Assembly (NCBI RefSeq): GCF_041260155.1
Contig: NC_091929.1
Coordinates: 41,689,244-41,753,243, forward strand
Reading direction: 5' to 3'
Length of the DNA stretch: 64,000 nt
DNA from: Ptychodera flava
Taxonomy: Eukaryota; Hemichordata; Enteropneusta; Ptychoderidae
This document shows positions 53,801 to 64,000 of the stretch, piece by piece; position 1 is the first letter of the stretch, and every line of letters starts with the position of its first letter. Below the pieces are notes generated by a model. That model was not told the origin of the DNA. It saw only the letters and a program-made list of their open reading frames with translations, and did not search any database. A program made the translations under genes and the position numbers.

Positions 53801-54914
53801 TTTCCAATGATTATTTTTGTTGTGTAAAACAAACACGTCTTCCTCCACCTAAAACACACTGAAATAAAATGGCCTTAGCCTTGTCAACACTATGTAGTTG
53901 TATAATATGCAATGTCACACTACAGGGTCATCATCCATGGCTAGGATTTGGTATTGACCTTTTTACACTCATATGTCCATTATTTGAGCTTTTATACTGC
54001 TGCATTTTTCATTGCAAATAATTTTTATAAATATATAGAAGTCATTGATGTAAGAAATTTAAAGTGACAAATGATGTATAATTTTAGGAGTAAAACAAGG
54101 AAGTATATTGTACAAACAGAGTAAAAAATACGGAAATTACATCAAGTGGAGCTTGACTGTCACATCTTTGAATCATACCATTACAGTACCTGTAGCCATG
54201 GTAACAAGATTCACTGTGTGTATTCTTACGCAGGTTATGGAGATGAGTCAGGTGACTGCGGACATGCAGGATGTGTTGAGTTGTTAAACACTGTTCAACA
54301 ACGCGTCAAACCTAAATATCATGTCTTCGGTCACATCCATGAAGGTTGGTGCAACAAAACTCTTTCTTACTGTAATATGTTGTGACTGAGAAAAGCAAAT
54401 TATCTTTACTTTGTTGATATTGGAAATTCAACACGGCTGCTATTCTTCTTGCAACTCTGTGAAGAAAAATTGAATTTTCTGTCGTCAAAAAATTATGATG
54501 ATGACAACAGTTATCTCCACAAGTCTCAAGATGAATCCACACCAAATACAAAAGATTGAAAATGATTGGAACATTGTGCAACTGTCCCTTGAGCACATTC
54601 TATCTTTTTTAACCCTTTCACAACAATGGTTTGACCCAAACCTATTATTATCAATGGTGAGAGTGGACCAGTTCACAGGGCATCAGGGGTGAACAAACCT
54701 ACTTTGGAGTGCAAAGTGCAAAAAAAGTTCGATGTTGCTTTTAAATTGCTAACATAACATGACAGTTATCTGGATTATCATGATTTCAGGGTATGGTATG
54801 TACACAGATGATGTCACTACATTCATCAATGCAGCAATATGTACAACACGATACAAACCAGTGAACCAACCAATTGTTTTTGATTTGCCAACGCCATCTC
54901 ACGGAAAGAGTTGA
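50889..54914 (+). CDS. Metallophosphoesterase of the MPPED1/MPPED2 family, frame broken in exon 3
   Basis: A calcineurin-like phosphoesterase related to MPPED1/MPPED2, dimetal enzymes active on cyclic nucleotides and other phosphodiesters in vitro. Exons: 50889-51027, 51733-51879, 52927-53139, 53598-53713, 54234-54344 and 54790-54914 (TGA at 54912). All junctions are GT-AG with consistent phases. The five metal-site blocks are present: VSDTHSRT (about residue 54-61), HAGDFT (75-80), AGNHELG (107-113), LLTHTPPVG (199-207) and FGHIHEGYG (238-246). The model is about 284 residues, close to mammalian length (294 for human MPPED2). Exon 3 changes frame between NCTYLED and AVDICGFKIYGSPW near 53093-53103. 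One base is missing, so the sequence as given would not give full-length protein. Either a sequence error or a recent lesion explains this. The ATG at 50889 was chosen because the exon then ends in phase with exon 2; a 5' non-coding exon may exist. Confidence 0.88.
52565..52660 (+). mobile_element. TTAA-type MITE fragment
   Basis: Only the middle survives: CCATAGAATTAACG, TTTTGAATTTCAAATATCGG and TTTTGGGTTATTTGCTTC. It lies in intron 2 of the MPPED gene. Confidence 0.6.
52700..52926 (+). repeat. Degenerate tandem repeat ending at an exon acceptor
   Basis: Four irregular copies of GCCAAT-ACAATAA-TCTTACAAGAA occur at about 52712, 52775, 52856 and 52902. The last copy reads ATAACTCTTACAGGAACC and supplies the AG used as the exon 3 acceptor. 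Confidence 0.65.
53518..53549. repeat. (TTTA)n microsatellite
   Basis: About eight TTTA units in intron 3 of the MPPED gene, about 50 bp before the exon 4 acceptor. Confidence 0.95.
54613..54699 (+). mobile_element. About 90-bp TTAA MITE, copy 1
   Basis: CCCTTTCACAACAATGGTTT ... CATCAGGGGTGAACAAACC, preceded by TTAA. Lies in the last intron of the MPPED gene. Confidence 0.65.
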
Positions 54915-55589
54915 TGATTTGAAATTTGTACATATGGTATTTGTATTTATTGACAATTTTAATTGTATATATAGTATTCAGATTTTGTACTTTTCATGAA
55001 AGATTTGCCATCAATAATTTTTGGGCTAATGTGCAGCACTGAATAAGATCTGACCCAATTGGGTAGCTGAATCTTACCAATATAATGAAAACAATACAAA
55101 TAGACTCCCTAAGTGGCTGTGAATAGTGAAAATGGACCAATCAGAGAAAGAGCTTATTCAAGCTGCACATCAGCAGTAATTTTAATCCACAATCTTGTCA
55201 TCTATCCACGATTTTACAGATAATTCTTGATACCTTAAATAAGATTTTACCACCTAAGTGAGTCATAAAAATCTCATGTAGTCGACCATATCTTCAGTAT
55301 CGTGGATTTCTACAGGTAAAACGCATAAGATTAAAGAAAGAGGCAAAAGTAAGTTTTAGGTTGTATAGTACTATAAAGCCAGAAATGGCTAGAAATATGA
55401 AAAGATTATTGAGTTCAGCTAGTTTAACGAGCAAACGAAACTTTCTGCCGTGACAGCAATAACATTTGTGCAAAAAAGTATTTGTAGCATCATGATTTCA
55501 AACTCTTGCTGTAGTGAGAAGTTGACTTTTTACCCACAGTGCCTTTCAATATTATGTAGTTTGCCACCCCAGCCAAAGACAAACCATTT
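54915..55589. other. 3' region of the MPPED gene
   Basis: Presumed 3' untranslated and downstream DNA. No canonical AATAAA was found close to the stop codon, so the transcript end is unresolved. Confidence 0.3.
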
Positions 55590-55940
55590 AAGGTAGAACG
55601 CACCTCGGGGACAGACATTCGGACTCTCAAACATTTACAATTCTCTTCTGATATACCACATGTGGGGGTTCATTTTAAAGCTCTTGGTTAAAGAAACTTT
55701 CTAGCGGCTTAGTTTTTCGAAATTCGAAAATTTTTATTTTTCTCCATAGAGTTAACACAGGGATGGCGGCCATTTTGAATTTCAAATATCGGTAAATCTT
55801 GGGTAATTTGTTTCTCTAGTACCAAAATTTGCAGGGTGACCCCCTATTTTTAATTTTGATTTTGAAAGAGAATGATTGAAAGATTCCTTGAGGAAAGTTA
55901 GAGCAAAAGTTTAAGTCTTTCACTTTCGAGGTGCGAACTG
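55590..55940 (+). mobile_element. TTAA-type MITE copy
   Basis: TTAAGGTAGAACGCACCTCG at the left, then CTCTCAAACATTTACAATTC and GGGATGGCGGCCATTTTGAA, to CTTTCGAGGTGCGAACTG at the right. Nearly identical to the 50409 copy over long stretches. Confidence 0.85.
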
Positions 55941-57057
55941 CGAGAATTCCACATACAGAAAAAGTATATACATGTATCTTTTTGTGTAGGACCTGAGTGT
56001 GCAATTTGTTTAACATTTTCAAAACTAAAAGACAGATTTGTAAGTTTATGTAATATAGCTACTGTAAGACTGTATTTTCTAGATAATCATTTTATTTTCT
56101 CTATTCAAGCATTTACAATTATGAATAATATGTTGTACTTTGTCACTATTCCGATGGAATTACATTCCATTCCAGGGTGTAACAAATCTATTCCGTAGGT
56201 GGTGGTTCCTGCTGCAGTATGAATGGAAGTCCATCTGACCTGCAAACTAGCTTTCCAGTTCTTTTTCTAAATCAGCTGAATCAGAACTCACTGTCAAGTC
56301 AGATGAGTGGCATTGCTTTAGTCTTCAGTCAGTAATTGAAAAGGAATTTTTTTTATTATCAGAAAATCAGAGAAGAGTTTTTTCTCTGCATCTCAGCGTT
56401 TCCTTAGCATTGTCATTTACTTGCTTTGAATAGAACAGCTAGTTATGAATATTTCACATTTACTTTGCTGTACTCCATGTCTTTTTCTAAACAGAGTATA
56501 CATTGTATATGTTCTCAGTATTTTTTCAAAGTTCCCCAGGCCAGTATTATAGTTCTTTGACCAGTTCGATGATGCAGTGCAAACCAGGGTATACAAAGTG
56601 TATGTTACGCATAGAACTTTTTAGCCGTAGGGTACACGCAGGGTACGTTAATCATAGAACTTTATGGCAGATTACATCCTGACCTATATTTTCATCGCCA
56701 ATGGATAGAATATACACAGGGCATTATTTGACATTGTAAATTTGTGTCATTCTTGTATAACAAACTGTTGTACTACACAATATCTTTTGTTGGTTTGAAT
56801 GTGTATACGGTGTTTGACACAGCCTCAGCAATGCATTGTGGGATAATCGGGAAAAGATCTCTTGAACAACGGTATTGTTGAACAGGGAAAATCATGAATT
56901 GATACAATAAACAAGTTTACAGGGTTTCTTTCTGAGGATTCAATGTCAAATATTTAATCATAGCAGGCCGGACTGATTTGGAGACAGTGAAGAAACATTG
57001 AAAGAAGGGGTTTGAAGGAAAAATGCATAAGAAAGCTGGGCCTGAAGTTACATATTA

Positions 57058-57205
57058 CAGTTAAACCTGTCTAAACTGAATCATTCAGGGACATAGGTTT
57101 TTGGTTTACAGAGGTACTTTTAACATAGGGTTCTATTGGAATGGGAGGGTTCACTTTTGACAGGTTTCCGGTTTAGACAGGGTTCGGTTTAGACAGGTTT
57201 CACTG
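57058..57205. mobile_element. Tc1/mariner-pogo type MITE, 148 bp
   Basis: CAGTTAAACCTGTCTAAACT at the left and, reverse-complemented, CAGTGAAACCTGTCTAAACC at the right. TA flanks both ends (57056-57057, 57206-57207), as expected for this superfamily. Confidence 0.75.
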
Positions 57206-57707
57206 TACTTAAACCATTATTTGACCTTTATTTGAATACAGCAAAAGAGGATCTCACAGCTCAGGAATGTATTTGAACTTTCTTACACATGTAAGAATTA
57301 ACAGTATTCATATTTATAAGCAATATTCAGGCCATATCAGAAATATTTATTTGGAAAATACAACAATGATTGTGAATTGGTGATGTATTTACCAAAATAA
57401 ACATTCTTATTTTGACAAAAGTGAACTGGCTGGCCTTACTTTATCGTACACACACATACACACACACACACACAAATGTTAAAATATTGCCAGACTTCAC
57501 AGCAAATTCTAGGTTATCTTGAAGCCGTTTGCAAGCTCAATATTTCACTTCTTCCTTGAAAATATTTTTTTTTGCGTAGGAGACTTACACTTTCACATGG
57601 ACAAGTTTCATGACTTATATAAACTAACTTGGCTGAATTCAATCCTGTATTCCTCATTACACACAGACTCGCATTGTACGGACCACTTGCCGAATTCCTG
57701 CTGTATT

Positions 57708-58064
57708 AAAGGTTGAACGCACCTCGGCTAAAAACATCTAGATTCACAGATTTTTCCCAAACTATTCTACTCTACCACTGGTGAAGGCTCAATTTTAAAC
57801 TCTTGGAGTAAGAAATATTTTTCACCGTCTGAGTCTTTTCAAATTTGAAAATGTTATTTTCTCCATAGAGTCAACATAGGGATGGCAGCCATTTTGAATT
57901 CTAAATATCAGTAAATGTTAGGTAATTTGTTTCTCTAGTACCAAAATTTGCACTGTGACCCTATATTGTTTTTCTTAATTTGGCGAGGGAATGGCTGGAA
58001 GTTTTTCTGAGGAAAGGTTTAGCAAAAGTTTTAATATTTCAGTTTTGAGGTGCATGATACCTTA
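57708..58064 (+). mobile_element. TTAA-type MITE copy
   Basis: TTAAAGGTTGAACGCACCTC at the left, GGGATGGCAGCCATTTTGAA in the middle, TTGAGGTGCATGATACCTTA at the right. More diverged than the 50 and 55 kb copies. Confidence 0.8.
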
Positions 58065-59439
58065 ACCTAACAACCCATTCATAATTTGCTTTCACAATAC
58101 ATACACCTCCAACCTAAAGGTCATCCGACATAAAGTACAAATTGATTTGATTTGTGCTCCCTTTATTATCATTAAATAAAATCATCAGATTAATTTTACT
58201 ATTGAATAAATTACAAAACATGTTTATAAACCGTGTGAGATATTGCCAAACATAACCTAGATCATCGGCACAAGTCTGTGCCGCATGTTCTTGTCTTGGA
58301 TGGAGATCTGATTTTGCATCAAACAAATTCTAGACGACTTTGTGAAAAAGGAGTATCTTACATATATACTGATGAAAATGTATTTGCTTTAGCACAAAGT
58401 TAATGACAATGCCATCAAAAGTGACGATGTTGTCCTTGAGCTAGTCAACGTTGAGGGCGTTATCATGTTCTCCTTGTGCCCATTTCACATTTCACAAATA
58501 AATAGCATTACAAATCATGTATGTGTATATGAGGCTACATGTACATAAAGCAAGATCTGAAAGAAGTGCTGAAAATTACGTAAGCAGAGAAAAAATTTCA
58601 GCTTCAATGCTTTTCAGTGTACATGAATGTAAAGACAGAAAATTACTATGCAGTACAAATCCACAGTTGCTTCTTAATGCATATACGTATTTTATAATAT
58701 GGTTTCAGTTAGTACTAAATTTGGAAGACCAATTTTCTACTTAACCGTTTTGTCAAGTAAAATAAATCTGATAAAATTGCTACAGTACTGGAAAGTGTAC
58801 GCCTATATCAGAAAAAAGATGTGGAACAAGTGTTTCCATGGAAAGTGTACACCTATATTGACAAAAGATACCAGAAAAACATTTCCAATGTCATTATTCC
58901 CACCAGTAAAGTCAATACAGGTACATGGGAATTGCTGGATTTCAAGAACGTACATACATAGGTTCTGCCGATACTCAATGATTCTTATCCGGAATAAAAA
59001 GGTGTTCTACAGACAAGGCACACCAAAGAGACAGCATGATGTCTGTAGTAACAAACCCCAATGTACAAACGCATATGGAAATACACAATCATATTTCTAT
59101 GAGCATTTGTGCACATGGTTTTGTTTGTACCGTGGTCAATTCAAATTCCAGGTTTCAGTCAGGAAGCAATATTTTCGATTTAACCATTCCTTCCAGTAAA
59201 ATGATATGAATTTGAAACCATAAATACAGTACTGCATGGTATAATTATATTTCACAAAAAGAGATGTGATGTTTCATTTCAAATATCATGGTGTTCACCA
59301 ATGCAGCATGTATGTTTAGTACTGATGTGACTCGAAATAAAGATGATCTTGACAGAAAACGTTTAAAAGGCTCACAAGCATGAGGAAAAGACACAAGATT
59401 AAACTGCTTTGCAAACAAATTACACGCAATTTCTTGGTT
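58065..59439. other. Intergenic, no gene recognised
   Basis: A longish open frame at 58699-59199 has no recognisable motif, no splice context and a composition matching non-coding surroundings. I do not annotate it as a gene. Confidence 0.35.
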
Positions 59440-59784
59440 TAAGGTAGAATGCGCCTCAGGGACAGATATCCAGACTCTCAAACTTTTACAATTATTTTCT
59501 GACCTACCACTTGTGGGGGCTCATATTAAAGCTATTAGTGTGAGAAAAATATTCACCATCCTAGTTTTTTGAAAATCAAGAATTTCTTCCATAGAGTTAA
59601 CACAGGGATGGTAGCCATTTTGAATTTTAAACATCAGTAATGGTCAATTTGTTTCTCTTATATCAAAATTTGCAAAGTAACCCCTGATTTTATCCTTGAT
59701 TTTGAAAGAGAATACTCAAAAGATTCATTGCGGAAAATTTGAGCAAAAGTTTAAGTCTTTCACTTCTGAGGCGCATACTACCTT
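59440..59784 (+). mobile_element. TTAA-type MITE copy
   Basis: TTAAGGTAGAATGCGCCTCA at the left, TAACACAGGGATGGTAGCCA in the middle and TGAGGCGCATACTACCTT at the right. Confidence 0.85.
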
Positions 59785-60039
59785 CACCATTCTGATATTC
59801 CTTTTTAAAATATCGGCCACCATAAAAAATTACAAGTTGCCTGGTCTTTGCAAAGCTCACAACTAAGTCTGAGCAGACTTACAGCTAAAAGATGAGCCTT
59901 GAACTTTTCATATGATTTTGAGGAAAACCCTCTATTTCAGGAATTATGTGTCTTGAAACACAAAATTTTGAAGTTTTGCTTAAACTTTTCTCAAGGTAAC
60001 TTTATATCCTTTTTTCTGAAATCAAAAGTCAAAATCTGG

Positions 60040-60232
60040 AAGTAACCAAGTAAATTTTGGTACTAGAGAAACAAATTATCTTACACATGAAAATATTTGA
60101 AATTCAAAGTAGCCTCTACAATGGTTAATGTAATGGGGAAACTTAAACCCTTTCACCACCATGGTTTAGCCCAAACCCATTGTTATCAATAATGAATGTG
60201 GACCTGTTTACTGGGAATTGGGGGTGAACAGG
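60040..60232 (-). mobile_element. TTAA-type MITE fragment plus 90-bp MITE copy 2
   Basis: About 60040-60140 is a minus-strand fragment of the larger MITE (TTTTGGTACTAGAGAAACAA). At 60147-60232 a complete 86-bp element (CCCTTTCACCACCATGG ... TTGGGGGTGAACAGG) is bounded by TTAA on both sides. Confidence 0.65.
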
Positions 60233-61454
60233 TTAAAGTTTTGATTTTCATAAAGAAAGAAGGTGGAAGCTTCATCAGCTCCACAGCCCGTAAAATGATT
60301 CTACAGAAAAGGCAGACATTAACAAAGTATTGAAAAAATGTTTGGGTCTAAATGATTGTCCTAGAGAGTGAATTCTACCAGAAGTTTTTACAAACTTTTT
60401 TCAGTTCTGAGAGAAGTTAGATTGTTTTGCATTCTGTTTTGTGCACTTTGCTTTTTAACTGTCAAGAGCACATGAATTTTTGTTTTATCAAGGTGCTGCT
60501 TCATGAATAAATATCATCTTTTCAACACAAAAAGGGAAAATGAACTCCCCGCAAACACATTGCCTGTTCAAGTTTTTGTAAGTCACCATAGAGGGCGCTC
60601 GACAAATTTGAAGAGCGATTCACTCTGCTAATGAAATTACATCTTCATTCCTAATGAGGATTTCCCACCATCAAGGCCAAATGCAAACATCAAAAGCAAT
60701 GTATTTCCTATTCCCAGTATACATATTTAACACACATTTTAAAATATAAGCTCTACACTACTATATAAATGAAATTAACCAATGCACTCTACCTTTTGTG
60801 TTTACAAAGATCTTAAAGAAAAATGTTGAAATATATCAGATAAATTTCCATGCTTTCTATACATCTTCTTCACTTTTATAAAATCATTTTTTTTATAAAT
60901 TTGATAATTTAAAGAAATAAACAGGCTAAGTTTGCTGGAAAAAATTAAAAGAAAATTTCAACTATATCACTCATTATTCCTTATTTTGGTGCATTTTCAA
61001 TAAATTATATATGTTTTTTGGTGTTCTAAAAGAGGTTACAGGTTGGTACACTGTGCACATTTTTTTATAAAAATCAAAAGCGACTATATAAAATCACAAT
61101 ACACATATTTTTTTTTCCAGAAACAGTTCTGAAATCTACCATAAAAGTAACAATACCTAAACTAAATTAAGCACTGACATAAAATCATCCGACCCGTTTC
61201 ATGCAATCCTATTCCACTGTGAAATCTGTTAGCTTGACTGAAACAACCATATAGTGACATGCATTTATATATTATTTAAATTGTTTTCTTTCTATCGTAT
61301 ACACTGCATATTTTCAAATATACTTTTAAACCAAAAATATTTTGAAGCATGCATTAAAATATTTCAGTAGAAACTCTTCTGATAGAGTTGTCTGTCGTTG
61401 CACATCAAAAGGAAACTACAGTTTTTGATTTTTCGTTTCGTTGCATTGATGTTA
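60233..61454. other. Intergenic, no gene recognised
   Basis: AT-rich DNA without supported features. Confidence 0.35.
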
Positions 61455-61455
61455 A

Positions 61456-61540
61456 CCCCTCTACCACAATGGTTCGGCCCAAACTCAATGTTATCAATGG
61501 TGATTGTGGACCTGTTTACAGAAAATGGCGGTGATAATGC
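61456..61540 (+). mobile_element. About 90-bp TTAA MITE, copy 3
   Basis: CCCCTCTACCACAATGGTTC ... TGTGGACCTGTTTAC ... GGCGGTGATAATG after TTAA at 61452-61455. More diverged than the copy at 60147. Confidence 0.6.
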
Positions 61541-62071
61541 TGATTGTACTTTCTTTGGTGTATTTGCTCAAACACTTCATAGCAGGTTTGAAGCTTGAGG
61601 AGAAATAAACGTGAAATTGACTGCGGCAGAGGATACACTAACTTTCTATGCAAATGTTGGATTTCAATATGGGTACTGTATCCATATGCCATTTGCTGAT
61701 TGGAGGAAAGAGAACAGAACAAACATACGTGATTGTAGTATTTATGCAAATTATATGAACAAAAATGGCATTGACGGGCTTAGAACTTGTTCCTTAAAAT
61801 CCATTATTAAATACTTTTACTGTTTTGACGTCACTGTAGCAGTTCTGTTATGAACTAAAATTACTTTGGTATGATAAAAGGAACTAGTAAGATGATATGC
61901 TGGATATCAAGATAGACAGTTTTTATATTCTCATCAAAATAAATTAATAATTTTGTTCATAATAAGTTATGATATTATATATTAGTGTTGTGTGTAAAAG
62001 CTCTTCAAGTCGCCAATTCTCAAAATCGGCTGATTGGTTGCCCCCGAAAATACTGAATCTGCAGCCGCATT

Positions 62072-62190
62072 GAATAACAAACTCAATATGTGATGACATC
62101 AATGACCTTTGACCCTGTTCCAATTGTTTGCTCAACCATGAATAACTCAATATGTGATGACATCGATGACCCTTGACCCTATTCCATTTG
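62072..62190 (+). promoter_or_regulatory. Tandem pair of DR1-type motifs
   Basis: A 64-69 bp unit occurs twice (CTCAATATGTGATGACATC in each). Each copy carries a receptor-type direct repeat: TGACCTTTGACCC at 62103-62115 and TGACCCTTGACCC at 62167-62179. The first is the reverse complement of the consensus GGGTCAAAGGTCA. Function is untested and no gene start is nearby. Confidence 0.35.
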
Positions 62191-63002
62191 ATTCCTTATC
62201 AGAGATTTGAATTGCAGACTGTAGTCTCTCCTGGTGCAAGGCAGACAGTGGAGTAGAGTCATGATGAACAATCAACCACACATCATCTGTCAATATGAAG
62301 AAACAAAGCTTTAGATGCGGAATGGAATATAAATTTCTGTATTACAAACAAGATTTGCACATGTGCCCATTTATGAAACTGCGGGATTTTAGTTCATTTT
62401 TTACAAAAAAATAATGCAATGGTGAAACTTGTTTCTTTAATACAGCATGTGAGGCTTGTCTGTTGCAGAAATATAATAGGCGACTTGTTTGAAACAGGAA
62501 CTATGGGTTAAACTTATTAAGAACAGAACAGAACAGGGTAATTGTTACAGAACAGGGTATATTTGTTGCAGAAATTATGGATAGCATTGTTTGTTTCACA
62601 ATTATGTTTCTTATAGAAATTGAACTTGTTCTTAACAGAACATATCAAAACGTGTTTGTTATACTAGTGAAATTTAATTATAGAATTTATTGTCATATAA
62701 TTATGGGTGAGAGTTGTTTGTTTTAAAGAATATGGCCGAAATATATTTGTTACACAGATAAGTGAAGTACGTTTTTCCAGAAACTATGGAACAAATCATG
62801 AATGAATTTTGTTTGACATGTCTGTTACTGACACTATCAGTGAAAACTTTTTGGGAAATTAAGCATGTATGATATACTTTACTAAAAGGAAAATACCGTA
62901 TAGAACTTGCTCAATGCAAAAGTTGTTTGCAAGAAACTTCAGTTTTGATGCTATGGACAGAAAATAAAAACATTCTAAGATCAAATCAATGGATGGAAAC
63001 AC

Positions 63003-64000
63003 CTACTGTCGTTGATTTTCTTGCCAACGTAACACTTGAGTGGCCTCTTTGGCAAATTCAGCGAGCTTGCCAGCGAATAGAGCCTTAGGATCCAAGGGCA
63101 CGACACGGGCCCTGGCTTTAAGCTCGTCAGTTAATTGGACCGAAGGGCGATTTAGAAACGCATCACGCTCCAATAACTGTAGCATAGCATGACTACGAAC
63201 GGAAAACTCGAGTCCATGCACGAGGGTGTTTCCCACGGCTCGAGTCAAATCCAAAAATTGGTCTGGGTGATCAGTGGACTCGGCAATACGTACCAATTGA
63301 GCAACGAGCCAGTCCAAATGAGAGAGCGTCCTTACTGTCGCATTGACAGACTGACCTACTACTTGCAATAAAGCGCGGTCAATCGTGACAGATTTAAACG
63401 AACCAGCTTGATTATCCACCTTACCGGCATCTGCATCCAATTTAGGGAGGCCGGCTGTGAATAATGAGTCATGCGTCTTATATCTTTTATTGCGCATGAG
63501 GTGGGACGCTGCCGGTAACTTACCAATAGGTAATGGCAGGGTGTTAGCATTGTTCCCCGCAATCTCGTTCTGAACTTTCGTTATTGCGGTTTTAAGCGCG
63601 AGAGAGTTAGGCAAAGAACGAGGTTCGGTCTGTTTCTCTGTTGGGTTGACATACGACAACACGTGAGATTCAGGCCGAGGTGGCGGGGGAGGTGGAGGAC
63701 ACTCCTCCCCAAATGTCTCATAGATATATCCGTAACAACGACGGAAATAACTGTCTGATGTCTTTTCAACGGTATCCTCGACATAAGACTGCGATTCCTC
63801 TGCGTCCCCTTCCCCTCGAGTTGACCTAGCATCGCTGGCAACTGATTGGGGTGCGGCTGCGTCGGACTCGTGACTGTCCAATTCGCCATCCTCAGAGGGA
63901 GCGTGGACGGACACACTGTCAAGGTCGACGCCAATATCACGAGAGTGCGACGTGGGCAGTAAGCCATCCTCGCTTTCTTCATCGCTTGACGCTTGGGTCG
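63003..64000 (-). CDS. Retroelement Gag-like ORF, open past the window edge
   Basis: A continuous minus-strand frame from the window edge to a TAG at 63003-63005, 331 codons plus stop within view. The N-terminal half is acidic and Ser-rich and includes a proline run (ECPPPPPPPRP near 63690). The C-terminal half is predicted helical: LSHLDWLVAQLVRIAEST, FLDLTRAVGNTLVHGLEF, QLTDELKARARVVPLDPKAL. This arrangement, low-complexity acidic head then helical domain, resembles Gag-like first ORFs of DIRS/Ngaro-type retroelements in marine invertebrates, but no catalytic motif proves it. No reverse transcriptase follows below 63003. The element may be truncated, the polymerase may lie elsewhere, or this may be a captured host gene. 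Its true start lies beyond 64000. Confidence 0.5.
   Translation of the reverse strand, partial: TQASSDEESEDGLLPTSHSRDIGVDLDSVSVHAPSEDGELDSHESDAAAPQSVASDARSTRGEGDAEESQSYVEDTVEKTSDSYFRRCYGYIYETFGEECPPPPPPPRPESHVLSYVNPTEKQTEPRSLPNSLALKTAITKVQNEIAGNNANTLPLPIGKLPAASHLMRNKRYKTHDSLFTAGLPKLDADAGKVDNQAGSFKSVTIDRALLQVVGQSVNATVRTLSHLDWLVAQLVRIAESTDHPDQFLDLTRAVGNTLVHGLEFSVRSHAMLQLLERDAFLNRPSVQLTDELKARARVVPLDPKALFAGKLAEFAKEATQVLRWQENQRQ

Noticed and set aside
58699-59199. 166-codon plus-strand open frame
   Set aside because: Aromatic and basic composition typical of translated AT-rich DNA. No domain, no Kozak or splice context.

Overview
The window is animal nuclear DNA. It is AT-rich, has GT-AG introns, very long (TA)n tracts, L2/CR1-type LINE relics, many terminal-inverted-repeat (TIR) elements and tRNA-derived SINEs. 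A marine invertebrate, perhaps a non-vertebrate deuterostome, would fit, but I cannot fix the phylum from sequence alone. Most of the window is non-coding and repeat-derived.

Left third (0-32 kb, minus strand). Three related pieces lie in a row. A degraded C-terminal relic of a GT-B glycosyltransferase is at 684-1309. A spliced ATP-grasp ligase-like gene has four exons recognised between 4223 and 10353. A second GT-B glycosyltransferase gene has a large 3' exon at 19068-20892 and two likely upstream exons at 28801-28855 and 32202-32334. Its sugar-nucleotide-binding half is split by 23 copies of a 9-residue charged repeat. Its introns hold long-TIR elements, a pair of tRNA-like SINEs, a frame-broken unidentified coding relic (23.5-26.5 kb) and a perfect 67-bp-arm palindrome. 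An L2-like LINE (11.2-13.4 kb) and a 2.07-kb Harbinger-like element containing a 179-bp tandem array lie between the two genes.

Middle (32-50 kb). I see no gene. This part holds TIR elements, a diverged direct duplication (about 37.2-39.8 kb and 42.5-44.1 kb) and two more LINE relics. One relic is split by a 788-bp Harbinger-like element; the other sits inside a 2.05-kb TIR element.

Right part (50-64 kb). A plus-strand metallophosphoesterase gene of the MPPED1/MPPED2 family has six exons (50889-54914). The reading frame is broken by one base in exon 3. Downstream is non-coding DNA with repeated copies of a roughly 350-bp TTAA-flanked MITE and a roughly 90-bp MITE. The last kilobase is an open minus-strand frame running off the window, resembling a retroelement Gag-like ORF.

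The only functional link I can suggest is between the glycosyltransferase and the ATP-grasp enzyme: neighbours on one strand, with a second glycosyltransferase relic beyond. They could belong to one small-molecule pathway, but that is inference.
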